NCBI GenBank assembly: GCA_001556125.1
Contig: LSIG01000207.1
Location: 16,001 to 80,000 of the forward strand
Direction: 5' to 3'
Source: Rhizobiales bacterium CCH10-E5
GTDB lineage: Bacteria > Pseudomonadota > Alphaproteobacteria > Rhizobiales > Beijerinckiaceae
Length of the DNA stretch: 64,000 nucleotides
The notes under the pieces are model-generated. The model ran no database searches and had not been told where the DNA came from. It worked only from the letters and a program-made list of their open reading frames with translations. The position numbers and the translations under genes were made by a program. Positions 29,504 through 41,293 of the stretch are shown one piece after another (positions within the stretch are counted from its first letter, which is position 1; every line of letters starts with the position of its first letter).

Positions 29504-31897
29504 TCAACCCGTTCCGAGCACGGGCCGCGCCGTTTCCGGCGTCGCAGTGCGCGCCGTCGCGGCCTCCTCGCGGAAATAGCCGAGCAGCCGCAGCGCGTTG
29601 AGCGTGACCAGCACGGTCCCGCCGGTGTCGGCGAGGATCGCGACCCACAGCCCCGTCGCGCCGATGATGGTGGTGACGAGGAACAGCGCCTTCAGGCCGA
29701 GCGCCAGCGCGATGTTCTGGCGGATATTGGCCATCGTCGCCCGCGCCAGCCCGATCAGCGCCGGCACGTCGCCGACGCGGTTATGCAGCAGCGCTGCATC
29801 GGCGGCCTCGATCGCGACGCGCGTGCCCGAGCCCATGGCGATGCCGACCTGCGCGCTGGCCAGCGCCGGTGCGTCGTTGATGCCGTCGCCGACCATGGCG
29901 ACCCGGCCGCCACGGGCAAGCTCGGCCACCGCCTCCGCCTTGTCGGCGGGCAGCATCCCGGCGGTGACCGCGACGCCGAGCGCCTCGCCGACCGCCCCTG
30001 CTGCGCGCTGGTTGTCGCCGGTCAGCATCAGCGGGCGGATACCCATGGCATTGAGCCGGCCGATCGCCGCCGCCGCATCCGGCCTTGGCTCGTCCCGCAG
30101 CGCCAGCAGCCCTACGGCGCGCGCCGCGCTGACCACGACGACGACGGTCTTGCCCTCGCCTTCGAGCCTGCCGATGTCCGCCAGCACCGGCTCCGTCAGG
30201 GGCGCCCAGGCGGCGGCGTGGCGCGGCGCGCCGACGAAGACGGCCGCCTCCCCGATCGTGCCCGCCATGCCCTTGCCCGGCACCGCCGCGACATCCTCGG
30301 CCACGACGAGGGCCACCGCCTCGGCTTCAGCCCGCGCGACGATGGCCGCCGCGAGCGGATGGCTCGAGCGCCGCTCGACCGCCGCCGCCAGCGCAAGAAC
30401 CTGCGGCGCACCGCCCTCCAGCGCCACGACATCGGTGACGACGGGGCGGCCGATCGTCAGCGTGCCCGTCTTGTCGAAGGCGACGATGTCGACGCCGGCC
30501 AGTGCCTCGATCACGGCCCCGCCCTTGATCAGCAGCCCGCGACGCGCCGCGGTCGCGAGGCTGGAGGCGATCGCGGCGGGAACCGAAATCACCAGCGCGC
30601 AGGGGCAGCCGATCAGCAGCAGGGCCAGCCCGCGATAGATCCACTCGCCCCAGGCGCCACCCGCGACCAGCGGCGGCAGCACCGCCACCAGCAGCGACAG
30701 CCCGACGATGAAGGGCATGTAGATCCGCGAGAAGCGGTCGATGAAGCGCTCCGTCGGCGCCTTGGCGTCCTGCGCCTCGGCGACCAGCGCGACGATGCGT
30801 GCGATCATCGTGTCCTGGGCCGCGCGCCCGACACGGACGGTCAGCGCGGCCTCGTGATTGACCGTGCCGGCGAAGACCTCCGAGCCGGGCTCCTTGGCCT
30901 TCGGCATCGATTCACCGGTGATCGGCGCCTCGTCGACGCTGGAGATGCCCGTCAGCACGGCGCCGTCGGCCGGGATCCGGTCGCCCGGGCGCACCAGCAC
31001 GGTCTGGCCGATGCGCAGGGTTTCGGCCGCCACCTCGCGGACGACACCGCCCTCCTCGAGCCAGGCGGTCTGCGGCACCAGCGCGGCGAGCGAGCGGATG
31101 CCGGAACGCGCCTTCTCGGCGGCGACGCCCTCCAGCACCTCGCCGACACAGAACAGGAAGACGACGATCGCCGCCTCCTCCGCCGCGCCGATGACGAGCG
31201 CGCCGGCCACCGCGATCGTCATCAGCATCTCGATGGTGAAGGGCGCCCCCGCCCGGGCCGAGACGATCGCCCGGCGCGCCACGGGAGCCGCCGCGATCAG
31301 GCTGGCAGTGATGAAGAGCGGGTCGTGCCAGCCCGGCGCGAACACGCCGACCAGATAGGCCAGCGCGACCAGCGCGCCCGAGGCGATGGCGAGCCGGCCC
31401 TTGGCCTGGCGCCACCAGGCGGAAGGCGCCTCGCGACGCAGCGGGGCGACTTGCGTCGCCGCGAGCCGGCTCGGCTTATAGCCCAGCGACGCGATGCGGC
31501 TCTCGATTGCGTCGGGCCGGGTCAGCCCTTCGTCGAGGCGCAGCGCCAGCGTCTCCTTGGTGACGGAAATGCGGATGTCGGAGACGCCCGGCAGCCGCTC
31601 CAGCGCGGCGCGGATGGTCTGGGCGCAGTTGCCGCAATCCATGCCCTGCACCCGCCAGAGCAGCGCGCCCGGCTCATGCTCCGGCAATGCGTCGGCCGCT
31701 GGCTCCGCATGCGAATGACCATGGGCATGGTCGTAATCGTGATCGTGATCATGGCCGCAGCCCGGGCCGTGGCTGTGCGGGGCGCGCGCGGCAGCGGCAG
31801 CAGGCGGGGCGTGATCATGTCCGCCGCAGCAGGCGGACCCGCAGGAGGCGGGCGCGGCAGCGACCTTCGTGGTGAGAGCGGAAACGGGCTGGGACAT
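29504..31897 (-). CDS. P1B-type ATPase, Zn2+/Cd2+/Pb2+ exporter (ZntA/CadA type)
   Basis: A 797-residue inner-membrane pump. The N-terminus is His-rich (GGHDHAPP, then GCGHDHDHDYDHAHGHSHAEP), followed by one HMA domain with GMDCGNC (about 90-155). The transmembrane metal site is CPCALVIS, the phosphorylation site DKTGTLT, then the HP motif (RRSSHPLAAAI) and [15 protein letters not shown] in this context with an HMA/His-rich leader marks the Zn/Cd/Pb class. No metal regulator (MerR/ArsR) adjoins it. It is 85 bp downstream of the copper pump and on the same strand. Confidence 0.93.
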   Translation of the reverse strand: MSQPVSALTTKVAAAPASCGSACCGGHDHAPPAAAAARAPHSHGPGCGHDHDHDYDHAHGHSHAEPAADALPEHEPGALLWRVQGMDCGNCAQTIRAALERLPGVSDIRISVTKETLALRLDEGLTRPDAIESRIASLGYKPSRLAATQVAPLRREAPSAWWRQAKGRLAIASGALVALAYLVGVFAPGWHDPLFITASLIAAAPVARRAIVSARAGAPFTIEMLMTIAVAGALVIGAAEEAAIVVFLFCVGEVLEGVAAEKARSGIRSLAALVPQTAWLEEGGVVREVAAETLRIGQTVLVRPGDRIPADGAVLTGISSVDEAPITGESMPKAKEPGSEVFAGTVNHEAALTVRVGRAAQDTMIARIVALVAEAQDAKAPTERFIDRFSRIYMPFIVGLSLLVAVLPPLVAGGAWGEWIYRGLALLLIGCPCALVISVPAAIASSLATAARRGLLIKGGAVIEALAGVDIVAFDKTGTLTIGRPVVTDVVALEGGAPQVLALAAAVERRSSHPLAAAIVARAEAEAVALVVAEDVAAVPGKGMAGTIGEAAVFVGAPRHAAAWAPLTEPVLADIGRLEGEGKTVVVVVSAARAVGLLALRDEPRPDAAAAIGRLNAMGIRPLMLTGDNQRAAGAVGEALGVAVTAGMLPADKAEAVAELARGGRVAMVGDGINDAPALASAQVGIAMGSGTRVAIEAADAALLHNRVGDVPALIGLARATMANIRQNIALALGLKALFLVTTIIGATGLWVAILADTGGTVLVTLNALRLLGYFREEAATARTATPETARPVLGTG

Positions 31898-31982
31898 GGG
31901 GCACCGGGCGTCGTGAATCGCGAACCGGCCAGACCCTACTTCCTGTAGCCACTAGAGGTTCAAGCGCCTTTTTCAGCTGCGC

Positions 31983-34496
<2,514 letters not shown>

Positions 34497-34581
34497 CGGC
34501 TCAGGCTCCGGCTGTCGCATCGGAGCCGGAGATGGGGCTTCCCATCATGGGAAGGTCAAGGGGCAGGAGGCGGATAATCCG

Positions 34582-35409
34582 TCAGGTGATGCGGCGCACG
34601 CTCGCCGCAATCTCCTCGGGCTCGAAAAGCCGCTTCCAATCCGGCTTCAGGATCGTGTCCTTGCCGAAGACGATCGCCTTGTTGCAGGCATCCGAGAACA
34701 CGCCCTGCACCTGCTCGAAGGTCACGGCGGCCAGGATGTTCATATGCCCGAGCAGGAAGTCGCGCGCCGCCTCGCGCGGGACGCCGCGGGCGATCGCCTC
34801 CTCCATCGCCTCGCGCATGGCGTCGAGCAGCGTGGCGCAGACGGTCTCGGACAGCCCAGGCTCCAGGATCGCCATCTGTTCGACCGTGACGCGGTGCGAG
34901 CGCATCACGGGCGCCCAGATCGCGCGCGCGACCTCCTCGCCGAGCGCGTAATGCTCTTCAGGCCCCTGCATCAACGCGTTGACGATGTGCTGCTTCGCCG
35001 CGATGCCGCCGAAATGGTCGGCCTTGGCGGCCGGGTCGGTCTCGTCGTTGAAGATAGGCGGGTGGCAGGGATGGGTGACGAAGTAGGTGATGTCGGCCCG
35101 CTCCGGCAGATGCCCGGCATGGGGGGCGGCAGCGTCGAGAATGACCACGATCGTGCCCGGCGCGAGCAGTGGCAGCAGCGAGCGCGCCACCGCGCCGACA
35201 TGCGTGTCCGGCACCGCCAGCACCACGACGGCCGCGCCTGCGACCGCGGCCTCCGCCGACACGCAGTCCAGCCCGAAGGCGGCGCGCACCCGCTCCTGCC
35301 CGGCTGGGCTGACCTCGACCGGCCGCATGGTGAACCGCGAGGCGGCGAGATTACGGCCCAGCCGCATGCCCATCTTGCCGCCGGCACCGAACAGAGCCAC
35401 CACCGTCAT
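34582..35409 (-). CDS. NAD(P)-binding oxidoreductase of the phosphogluconate-dehydrogenase-like/oxidoisomerase type
   Basis: A 275-residue protein. The N-terminal Rossmann fold shows VALFGAGGKMGMRLGRNL, and VVVLAVPDTHVGAVARSLLPLLAPGTIVVILDAAA. The C-terminal half (YFVTHPCHPPIFN, then MRSHRVTVEQMAILEPGLSETVCATLLDAMREAMEEAI) fits the PGDH_C-type domain seen in sugar-acid oxidoisomerases such as D-apionate oxidoisomerase. ATG 35409 starts the Rossmann strand directly. It is divergent from a GntR regulator, a pattern typical of a sugar-acid catabolic gene and its controller. The substrate is unknown. Confidence 0.7.
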   Translation of the reverse strand: MTVVALFGAGGKMGMRLGRNLAASRFTMRPVEVSPAGQERVRAAFGLDCVSAEAAVAGAAVVVLAVPDTHVGAVARSLLPLLAPGTIVVILDAAAPHAGHLPERADITYFVTHPCHPPIFNDETDPAAKADHFGGIAAKQHIVNALMQGPEEHYALGEEVARAIWAPVMRSHRVTVEQMAILEPGLSETVCATLLDAMREAMEEAIARGVPREAARDFLLGHMNILAAVTFEQVQGVFSDACNKAIVFGKDTILKPDWKRLFEPEEIAASVRRIT

Positions 35410-35424
35410 CGTCGACCTCCCCAA

Positions 35425-35479
35425 CTGGTATGATGAGTTCGTCCCACACCGACGGTTGGCGGTCAATCTGGTCTGATGA
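35425..35479. promoter_or_regulatory. Duplicated GntR-type operator between divergent genes
   Basis: CTGGTATGATGA (35425-35436) and CTGGTCTGATGA (35468-35479) are near-identical direct repeats 43 bp apart in the gap between the oxidoreductase and the GntR gene. TGGT-containing repeats suit FadR/NanR-type GntR proteins, so autoregulation plus control of the divergent gene is likely. Confidence 0.55.
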
Positions 35480-35480
35480 C

Positions 35481-36224
35481 ATGATGATGATGTCCCCTTC
35501 CCCCAGCGATGCAGGCCCCGTGACGACCGAGCCGATCCCCCGCCGCAAGCTGCATCAGGAGGTCCTCGACCGGCTGATCGCCCGCATCCGCTCGGGCGAG
35601 TTTCCGCCGGGCGCGCAATTGCCCTCCGAGCGCGAGCTGATGGACGCCTATGGCGTCGGCCGCCCCTCGATCCGCGAGGCGCTGCAGCAGCTGGAGCGCT
35701 CCGGCATCATCGGCATCAGCCATGGCGAGCGCGCCCGCGTCCTGCTGCCCACCGCAGAGGGGGTCGTCGCGCAGCTGAACGAACCCGCCCGCTTCCTGTT
35801 GAGTGTCGATCCCGACGCGCTGGAGCATCTCAAGGAGGCGCGTATCCTGCTCGAAGCCGGCGTCGCACGGCTGGCCGCCCAGCGCGCCGATGCCGCCGGC
35901 ATCGCCCTGCTGCGCCAGCGCCTGAACGAGCATCGCACAGCCGGGCTCGACGACTTCCTCAGCCGCGACATCGCCTTTCATCGCCAGATCGCGGTGATGA
36001 GCGGCAACCCGGTCTTTCCCGCCGCGGTCGAGGCGATGCTGACCTGGCTCGGCGGGTCCCATGTCACGCTGGTGCGGGCACCGGGCGCCGAGCGCCTGAC
36101 TCTCGAGGAGCACGCGCGAATCTGCGAGGCCATCGCCGATCGTGACCCCGACGCGGCCGGCCGGGCCATGTCCGACCATCTCGCCCGCGCCGATGCCCGC
36201 TACCACGGCATCATGGAGGGTTGA
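35481..36224 (+). CDS. GntR family regulator (FadR/NanR subfamily)
   Basis: A 247-residue repressor-type protein. The winged helix is at about 18-85 (IPRRKLHQEVLDRLIARIRSGEFPPGAQLPSERELMDAYGVGRPSIREALQQLERSGII). The all-helical FCD effector domain follows (LLEAGVARLAAQRA, DIAFHRQIAVMSGNPVF and MSDHLARADARYH), with Asp and His residues that can bind a metal and a carboxylate ligand. I start at ATG 35481 because the candidate operator ends two bases earlier. It likely controls the divergent oxidoreductase in response to an organic acid. Confidence 0.88.
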   Translation: MMMMSPSPSDAGPVTTEPIPRRKLHQEVLDRLIARIRSGEFPPGAQLPSERELMDAYGVGRPSIREALQQLERSGIIGISHGERARVLLPTAEGVVAQLNEPARFLLSVDPDALEHLKEARILLEAGVARLAAQRADAAGIALLRQRLNEHRTAGLDDFLSRDIAFHRQIAVMSGNPVFPAAVEAMLTWLGGSHVTLVRAPGAERLTLEEHARICEAIADRDPDAAGRAMSDHLARADARYHGIMEG

Positions 36225-36445
36225 GACGGGCTTGCGCCGGCTAAATCGGATCGACTCGATGAATTTGAGCGGGGCCGGGGCAACCGGCGCGCCGCGGCGA
36301 GCAGTCTCGGCCGGCAGAAAGATGGTGGGCCGGACCAGACAAATCTGCGAACACATACACGATTGAAATCGTTATGTGATCAGTGGGTCCAGCACCACTC
36401 TTCAGATGTGCGGCCTCTCTATAGGCGCAAACTGCCCTCGCCGCC

Positions 36446-37903
36446 TCAAGCGATGCCGCCGATGCAGACGTATTTCGTTTCGAGAAACTCCTCGATGCCG
36501 TATTTCGAACCTTCTCGGCCGAGCCCCGAGAGCTTGACGCCGCCGAACGGCGCCTCCGCTGTCGATATCAGGCCCGTATTGACCCCGACCATTCCATACT
36601 CGAGCGCTTCTGCGACGCGAAACACCTTAGCCACATCTTGTGCGTAGAAATACGAAGCGAGGCCGAATTCGGTTGCGTTTGCCTGCTCAATTACATCCGC
36701 CTCTCCTTTGAAACGGAAAAGCGGCGCCACTGGCCCAAAAGTCTCCTCCTGCGCTATCAGCATGTCCCGCGTAACATCGGCCAGGACCGTGGGTTCAAAG
36801 AAAGTTCCGCCCAAGGAATGTCGCGCGCCACCCTGACGAAGCTTTCCGCCCTTCAAAACGGCGTCTCGAATGTGCTCTTCGACCTTTTCGAGCGCCGCAT
36901 GATCAATCAGCGGTCCAAGCACCACACCTTCGTCGAATCCATTTCCGGTCTTGAGTTTCCCGACCGCCGTCGACAGCTTCTCCGCGAAAGCGTCGTAGAC
37001 ACCGTCCTCGACATAGATGCGATTTGCGCACACGCATGTCTGTCCGTTGTTGCGGAATTTCGCGATCAGCGCCCCTTCCACGGCCGCATCCAGATCGGCG
37101 TCGTCGAAGACGATGAAGGGAGCGTTCCCGCCGAGTTCGAGACCGAGCTTCTTGATGGTTGGCGCGCTCTGCCGGTAGAGTTCCGCACCGATCTCGGTCG
37201 ACCCCGTGAATGTGAGCTTCCGAACAATCGCATTCGCCGTCATCTCCGATCCGATCGCTCGCGCAGCGCCCGTCACAACGCTGAAGACGCCTTTCGGAAC
37301 CCCCGCCTGCTCCGCCAGCAACGCCAGGGCCACGGCCGAGAAGGGCGTTTGGGAGGCGGGTTTGAGCACGATCGCACAGCCTGCGGCCAGGGCCGGCGCG
37401 ACCTTGCGGGTGATCATCGCGTTCGGAAAATTCCACGGAGTAATGGCTGCCACCACACCGACCGGCTGCTTCAGCACCATAATGCGCTTGTCGGGTTGAT
37501 GGCCCGGGATGACGTCGCCGTAGACGCGCCGCGCCTCCTCCGAGAACCATTCGATGAAGCTTGCGCCATAGACGATCTCGCCGATCGCCTCCCGGAGCGG
37601 CTTTCCCTGCTCGGCTGTCAGGATGCGTCCCAGATCCTCCTTGTTGGCGATCACGAGGTCGAACCAGCGGCGCAGGATCTGCGAGCGCTCCTTGGCGGTG
37701 AGCGCAGCCCAGCCGGGCTGTGCGACCCGCGCCGCCTCGATCGCCGCGCGGGTCTCCTCGGCGCCGAGCCTGGGAACACGCCCGACGAGTTCGCCGGTCG
37801 CGGGATCGCAGACCTCGATCGCATCGGCATTCGGCTCGACCCAGATGCCTGCAACCAGAGCCGCCTGCCTCAGCAGATTCCTGTCGTCCAATTGGGGGAT
37901 CAT
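36446..37903 (-). CDS. NAD(P)+-dependent aldehyde dehydrogenase (succinate-semialdehyde dehydrogenase-like)
   Basis: A 485-residue enzyme. The catalytic Cys is in FRNNGQTCVCANRIY and the general base Glu in GLELGGNAPFIVFDDADLD. TPWNFPNAMITRKVAPALAAGC and the sequence KPASQTPFSA form the NAD(P) site, and FGPVAPLFRF lies near the end. The opening (DRNLLRQAALVAGIWVEP) and length match GabD-type enzymes, which oxidise succinate semialdehyde. Start ATG 37903 gives the family N-terminus. It lies 90 bp downstream of, and is co-oriented with, the alcohol dehydrogenase, so the pair may oxidise an alcohol through its aldehyde to an acid. Confidence 0.88.
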   Translation of the reverse strand: MIPQLDDRNLLRQAALVAGIWVEPNADAIEVCDPATGELVGRVPRLGAEETRAAIEAARVAQPGWAALTAKERSQILRRWFDLVIANKEDLGRILTAEQGKPLREAIGEIVYGASFIEWFSEEARRVYGDVIPGHQPDKRIMVLKQPVGVVAAITPWNFPNAMITRKVAPALAAGCAIVLKPASQTPFSAVALALLAEQAGVPKGVFSVVTGAARAIGSEMTANAIVRKLTFTGSTEIGAELYRQSAPTIKKLGLELGGNAPFIVFDDADLDAAVEGALIAKFRNNGQTCVCANRIYVEDGVYDAFAEKLSTAVGKLKTGNGFDEGVVLGPLIDHAALEKVEEHIRDAVLKGGKLRQGGARHSLGGTFFEPTVLADVTRDMLIAQEETFGPVAPLFRFKGEADVIEQANATEFGLASYFYAQDVAKVFRVAEALEYGMVGVNTGLISTAEAPFGGVKLSGLGREGSKYGIEEFLETKYVCIGGIA

Positions 37904-37993
37904 GATTTCGTCCTTCGCTCTGGGCCAATGCTTCCGGGCGGGCCTTGCGCCTTCTGGAATAACCACACGCCCTCGTAGAATGGTCCGCGCCGC

Positions 37994-39148
37994 TCAGTGA
38001 GCGCGTTCGTAGATTGCGATGATGGCCGCCTCGTCCAGCGGCACCGGATTGTTCTTGAGAAGGCGCGTCTGCAGGATGGCATCGCGCGCGAGGAGCGGGA
38101 TGGCGTCGGCCGGCACGCCGACATCCCGCAAGCGTTGCGGTGCGCCTGACTCCCGTGTCAGCGTCAGCAATCGTGCAATGACGGATCGGGCGTCGTCATC
38201 AGCCCGACCGACGCGAACGACCCCCAGGGCATCCGCCAGTTCGGCGTAGAGAGGTGCCGCCTTCGTCGCGTTGAACTCGAGTACCGGGCCGAGCATCAAT
38301 GCATTCGACAGACCGTGGGGTATGTGGAACTGTCCTCCGAGAGGATAGGCAAGCGCATGAACCGCCGCGACCGGCGCGTTGGCGAAGGCTTGCCCGGCGA
38401 ACATCGCCCCCAGCAGCATCGCTTCGCGGGCCTTTACGTCATTGCCATCGGTACAGACGGCGAGAAGGTTCGCGGAGAGCAACCGAAGCGCCTCGCGCGC
38501 CAGCATGTCCGAGATCGGGTTCTTAAGATGGATCGAGGTGTAGGCCTCGATGGCATGGACCATCGCATCGATGCCGGTGGCCGCGGTATGGAGTTTCGGT
38601 AGTCCGAGCGTCAGCGCCGCATCGAGCAGGACCCGATCGGCATAGAGCTGATCGGCGACGATGCCCATCTTGGTCTTCTCGCCTGTGGTCAGGATCGAGA
38701 TCGCCGTGACTTCCGATCCGGTCCCCGCCGTCGTCGGGATCTGGATCAACGGCAAGCGATCGCCTATCAGATTTCCGATGCCATATGCGCTCGCGATCTC
38801 CTGATCGGTCCTGGCTAGGGCGGCGACCACTTTCGCCACATCCATCGAGGACCCGCCCCCTATGCCGATGACGATGCCGACGCCTTCCGCGACGGCAAGA
38901 TCACGGCATGTGCGCACTATCTCCTCCGCCGGGTCCGCCTCGACGGCATCGAACACCACCACCGGGTAGCCGTTCCGATCCAGGGAGGACTTGAACCCGT
39001 CTATCAATCCCGATTGGTGGAGGAAGCGGTCGGTTACCGCGAGAACCTTCGTGGCCGGAAGCCAGCTCGAGATCGTCTCGCCAAGCCGATCGGCCCCGCC
39101 GAATTCCACATGGATGTTCGATACGGTTCTGAAGTTGAAGGAGTTCAT
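37994..39148 (-). CDS. Iron-containing (group III) alcohol dehydrogenase
   Basis: A 384-residue cytoplasmic enzyme. The NAD-binding GIGGGSSMDVAKVVA is near residue 100, TTAGTGSEVT follows, and metal ligands appear in GIDAMVHAIEAY and PHGLSNALML (His-rich segment near 270). The start ATG 39148 follows GAAGGAG. It is transcribed toward the aldehyde dehydrogenase and is divergent from the AraC regulator 133 bp away. It probably oxidises a primary or secondary alcohol or hydroxyacid; the exact substrate is unknown. Confidence 0.88.
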   Translation of the reverse strand: MNSFNFRTVSNIHVEFGGADRLGETISSWLPATKVLAVTDRFLHQSGLIDGFKSSLDRNGYPVVVFDAVEADPAEEIVRTCRDLAVAEGVGIVIGIGGGSSMDVAKVVAALARTDQEIASAYGIGNLIGDRLPLIQIPTTAGTGSEVTAISILTTGEKTKMGIVADQLYADRVLLDAALTLGLPKLHTAATGIDAMVHAIEAYTSIHLKNPISDMLAREALRLLSANLLAVCTDGNDVKAREAMLLGAMFAGQAFANAPVAAVHALAYPLGGQFHIPHGLSNALMLGPVLEFNATKAAPLYAELADALGVVRVGRADDDARSVIARLLTLTRESGAPQRLRDVGVPADAIPLLARDAILQTRLLKNNPVPLDEAAIIAIYERAH

Positions 39149-39252
39149 GACATTCTCCTGGTCACGCAAAATGTCGCACGCCACGGATTTCTTTCGACTG
39201 GGAGTGGCGGGATCGACGTTCATCTTCTATTGAAAGCAGACGGCTTCGCCGA

Positions 39253-39281
39253 ATAGAAATATATCGACGCATTCTTTCTAT
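39253..39281. promoter_or_regulatory. Inverted repeat at the AraC promoter
   Basis: ATAGAAA (39253-39259) and TTTCTAT (39275-39281) flank a 15-bp AT-rich spacer immediately before the AraC start codon at 39282. Its position suits autoregulation. Confidence 0.4.
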
Positions 39282-40343
39282 ATGGCGACCCTAGTGGAGG
39301 CGCTCGATTTGGCCACGTGCAGCTCACATTACTTCCGTGAAACATTACGAGGTGCCGAGAGACTTGGATTCAACGCCCACGATTTCCTGAAGCATATCGA
39401 TTTGGCTCCGGACGAGGTGAACGATCCCGCGTGGCGCGGCTCGTCGGAAAAACTGGCCGAACTGGTGCAACTCGTCTGGCTGCTTCTGGGCGACGAGTTC
39501 ATGGGCTTCACGCAACAGCGGTGCAAGCCAGGCGTCTTCGCGATGATGTGCAACGTCGTCATCCATGAACAGACGATCGCCGCGGTCATGCGAAAGGGCG
39601 TGTTGTTCTACGATCTCTTCACCGATGAAATCGACATGACATTCACCGAGGATGGAGGTTCCTACTTCTTCGAAGTAACATTCAAGCACCCGGAGCACGA
39701 TCCGAACCACTACTTTCTCGAATTCTGGCTCTCCATCTGGTACCGGGCAATCTGCTGGTTTTCCGGTCGGACGATCGCGATGAAGCGCGCCGAATTCAGC
39801 TACCCTAAACCGATCGGTCGAGCGGAAGAGCTTCGTTATATCTTTCCGACCGTACAACGTTTCTCCCAATCGAAGACGCGTCTGGTCTTCGATGAGGACC
39901 TTGCGGCGGTTTCGAACATCCGCAGCCGGACCGAGCTGAAAGCGATGCTGAACAGCGCTCCGCTGGTCTTCATGATGGTTCCGGCCAGTATCGGCAGCAT
40001 CTCCCGGCGCCTGCGCAACGACATTCTCGCCACGAGCAGCGAAAGGGTCGCGTTTCCGCAACTCGAGTATTTCGCCGAAGCATATGGCATGAGCACGCAG
40101 ACCCTGCGCCGACGGCTCAAGGACGAGGGTACGAGCTTTCGCCGCGTCGTGGAGGGGATACGAAGGGACCTTGCACTTAGCAGCCTGCTCAAGACCAAGA
40201 AGTCCGTGGCGGTGATCGCGGAGCGGCTGGGCTACTCGGAGACGCGCGCGTTCACACGGGCCTTCAGCCAATGGACGGGCCTGACGCCGCGCGCCTATCG
40301 CAAGCAGATGCTGGCGCAGTTCAAGGAGCCTACCCGGGACTAG
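39282..40343 (+). CDS. AraC family transcriptional regulator (OruR-like)
   Basis: A 353-residue regulator. The N-terminal arabinose-binding-like region (about 1-200: FNAHDFLKHIDLAPDEVND, EFMGFTQQRCKPGVFAMMCN) is the type found in OruR/ArgR-like AraC proteins. The C-terminal pair of helix-turn-helices is typical (YGMSTQTLRRRLKDEGTSF, then AVIAERLGYSETRAFTRAFSQWTGLTPRAYR). It is divergent from the alcohol/aldehyde dehydrogenase genes and 8 bp before the convergent end of the F420 block, so it could govern either set. Confidence 0.88.
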   Translation: MATLVEALDLATCSSHYFRETLRGAERLGFNAHDFLKHIDLAPDEVNDPAWRGSSEKLAELVQLVWLLLGDEFMGFTQQRCKPGVFAMMCNVVIHEQTIAAVMRKGVLFYDLFTDEIDMTFTEDGGSYFFEVTFKHPEHDPNHYFLEFWLSIWYRAICWFSGRTIAMKRAEFSYPKPIGRAEELRYIFPTVQRFSQSKTRLVFDEDLAAVSNIRSRTELKAMLNSAPLVFMMVPASIGSISRRLRNDILATSSERVAFPQLEYFAEAYGMSTQTLRRRLKDEGTSFRRVVEGIRRDLALSSLLKTKKSVAVIAERLGYSETRAFTRAFSQWTGLTPRAYRKQMLAQFKEPTRD

Positions 40344-40351
40344 CCGTACCG

Positions 40352-41293
40352 CTACCATTCGGCGGTCCAGCCATAGCCGCGCCGCATGGCCAGGGCCGCA
40401 ATCTCCGGCGAGATCTGGCATTCGCTGCACATCCGCTCGACATAGCGGTCGCGATCCGATGCCAGCGCCGCAACGAGATCGGCGACGTGCTGGTCGTCGA
40501 CTGCAGCGGTCTCGGCCTCCCGCCCGAGTTGACGGTCGATGAACCTGGCGTTGCCCGTGGCTTCGATATCCTTCAGTCGGGCAATCGCGGCAGGCGCCGC
40601 CGACTGCAAAGCATCGGCCGTCGGCAGCCGTTCCGACAGACCGATCAGAAGGTCGATCAAGACCGGATGCCCGATAAGGTCGGCCGTTCCGAAAAGAGCC
40701 GGGCGTGGCAGGCCCAGCGAACGGGCAGCAGCTCGATCGATGGCGTTTGGGTCAATCGCTTGCGCCGACGACCGGTTGATCGCGCTCGCTATCAAGAACA
40801 GGCCGAGGCGGTTGGCAACGAAGCCAGGCGTGTCCGGAAGCTCCATGACCGAACGTCCGAGCCGACCGCCGAGACTGTCGAGAAGCATGTCGCGAAGCCC
40901 CGCGACAAGCGGCTGGTCCGAGGCCGAGCCGACGACGACCTCCACCAGGGGACAATGCGACAGCGGGAAGAAGAAGTGGCTGATCGCATATCGCTTGCCG
41001 AATGCTGCAGGCAGGTCGCGCAGGAGTTCATGCCGGGTAGCCACGGACGAATCCGAGCTTACCAGGCCCGGCGCGAACTCCGCGCACGCTCGCAGCACCG
41101 CCTGCTTTCGTTCGATGTGCTGTCCGGCGATCTCGATGACCCAATCCGCCTGACCGAGCCGTTCCGGAAGCTGCGGATCCTCTGGTGCCGTCAGTCCGAC
41201 GGCATCTGTCGGGAAGCCGCGCGCGACCGTATCGAAGAGCTGGTTCGCGAAACGATCGTCCCCGACGATCAGAACGCTTTTCATCTCTGCCAT
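40352..41293 (-). CDS. 3-hydroxyacyl-CoA dehydrogenase-like NAD-binding protein
   Basis: A 313-residue protein with an N-terminal Rossmann strand (SVLIVGDDRFANQLF) and a 3-hydroxyacyl-CoA dehydrogenase-like core: QADWVIEIAGQHIERKQAVL, SSDSSVATRHEL, ISHFFFPLSHCPLVEVV and the C-terminal-domain opening DTPGFVANRLGLFLI. The ISHFFFP His is the likely catalytic base. The N-terminal GxGxxG is degenerate (GDDRFA), so cofactor preference is unclear. It is last in the F420 block; ATG 41284 would overlap cofD by 4 bp, and ATG 41293 is one turn earlier. It probably oxidises a beta-hydroxyacyl-CoA intermediate. Confidence 0.75.
   Translation of the reverse strand: MAEMKSVLIVGDDRFANQLFDTVARGFPTDAVGLTAPEDPQLPERLGQADWVIEIAGQHIERKQAVLRACAEFAPGLVSSDSSVATRHELLRDLPAAFGKRYAISHFFFPLSHCPLVEVVVGSASDQPLVAGLRDMLLDSLGGRLGRSVMELPDTPGFVANRLGLFLIASAINRSSAQAIDPNAIDRAAARSLGLPRPALFGTADLIGHPVLIDLLIGLSERLPTADALQSAAPAAIARLKDIEATGNARFIDRQLGREAETAAVDDQHVADLVAALASDRDRYVERMCSECQISPEIAALAMRRGYGWTAEW

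Noticed and set aside
29783..31948. Long plus-strand open frame opposite the ZntA-type ATPase
   Set aside because: Antisense shadow of a GC-rich gene: Arg/His/Asp-rich low-complexity product, no ribosome site, and the minus-strand ATPase is unambiguous.
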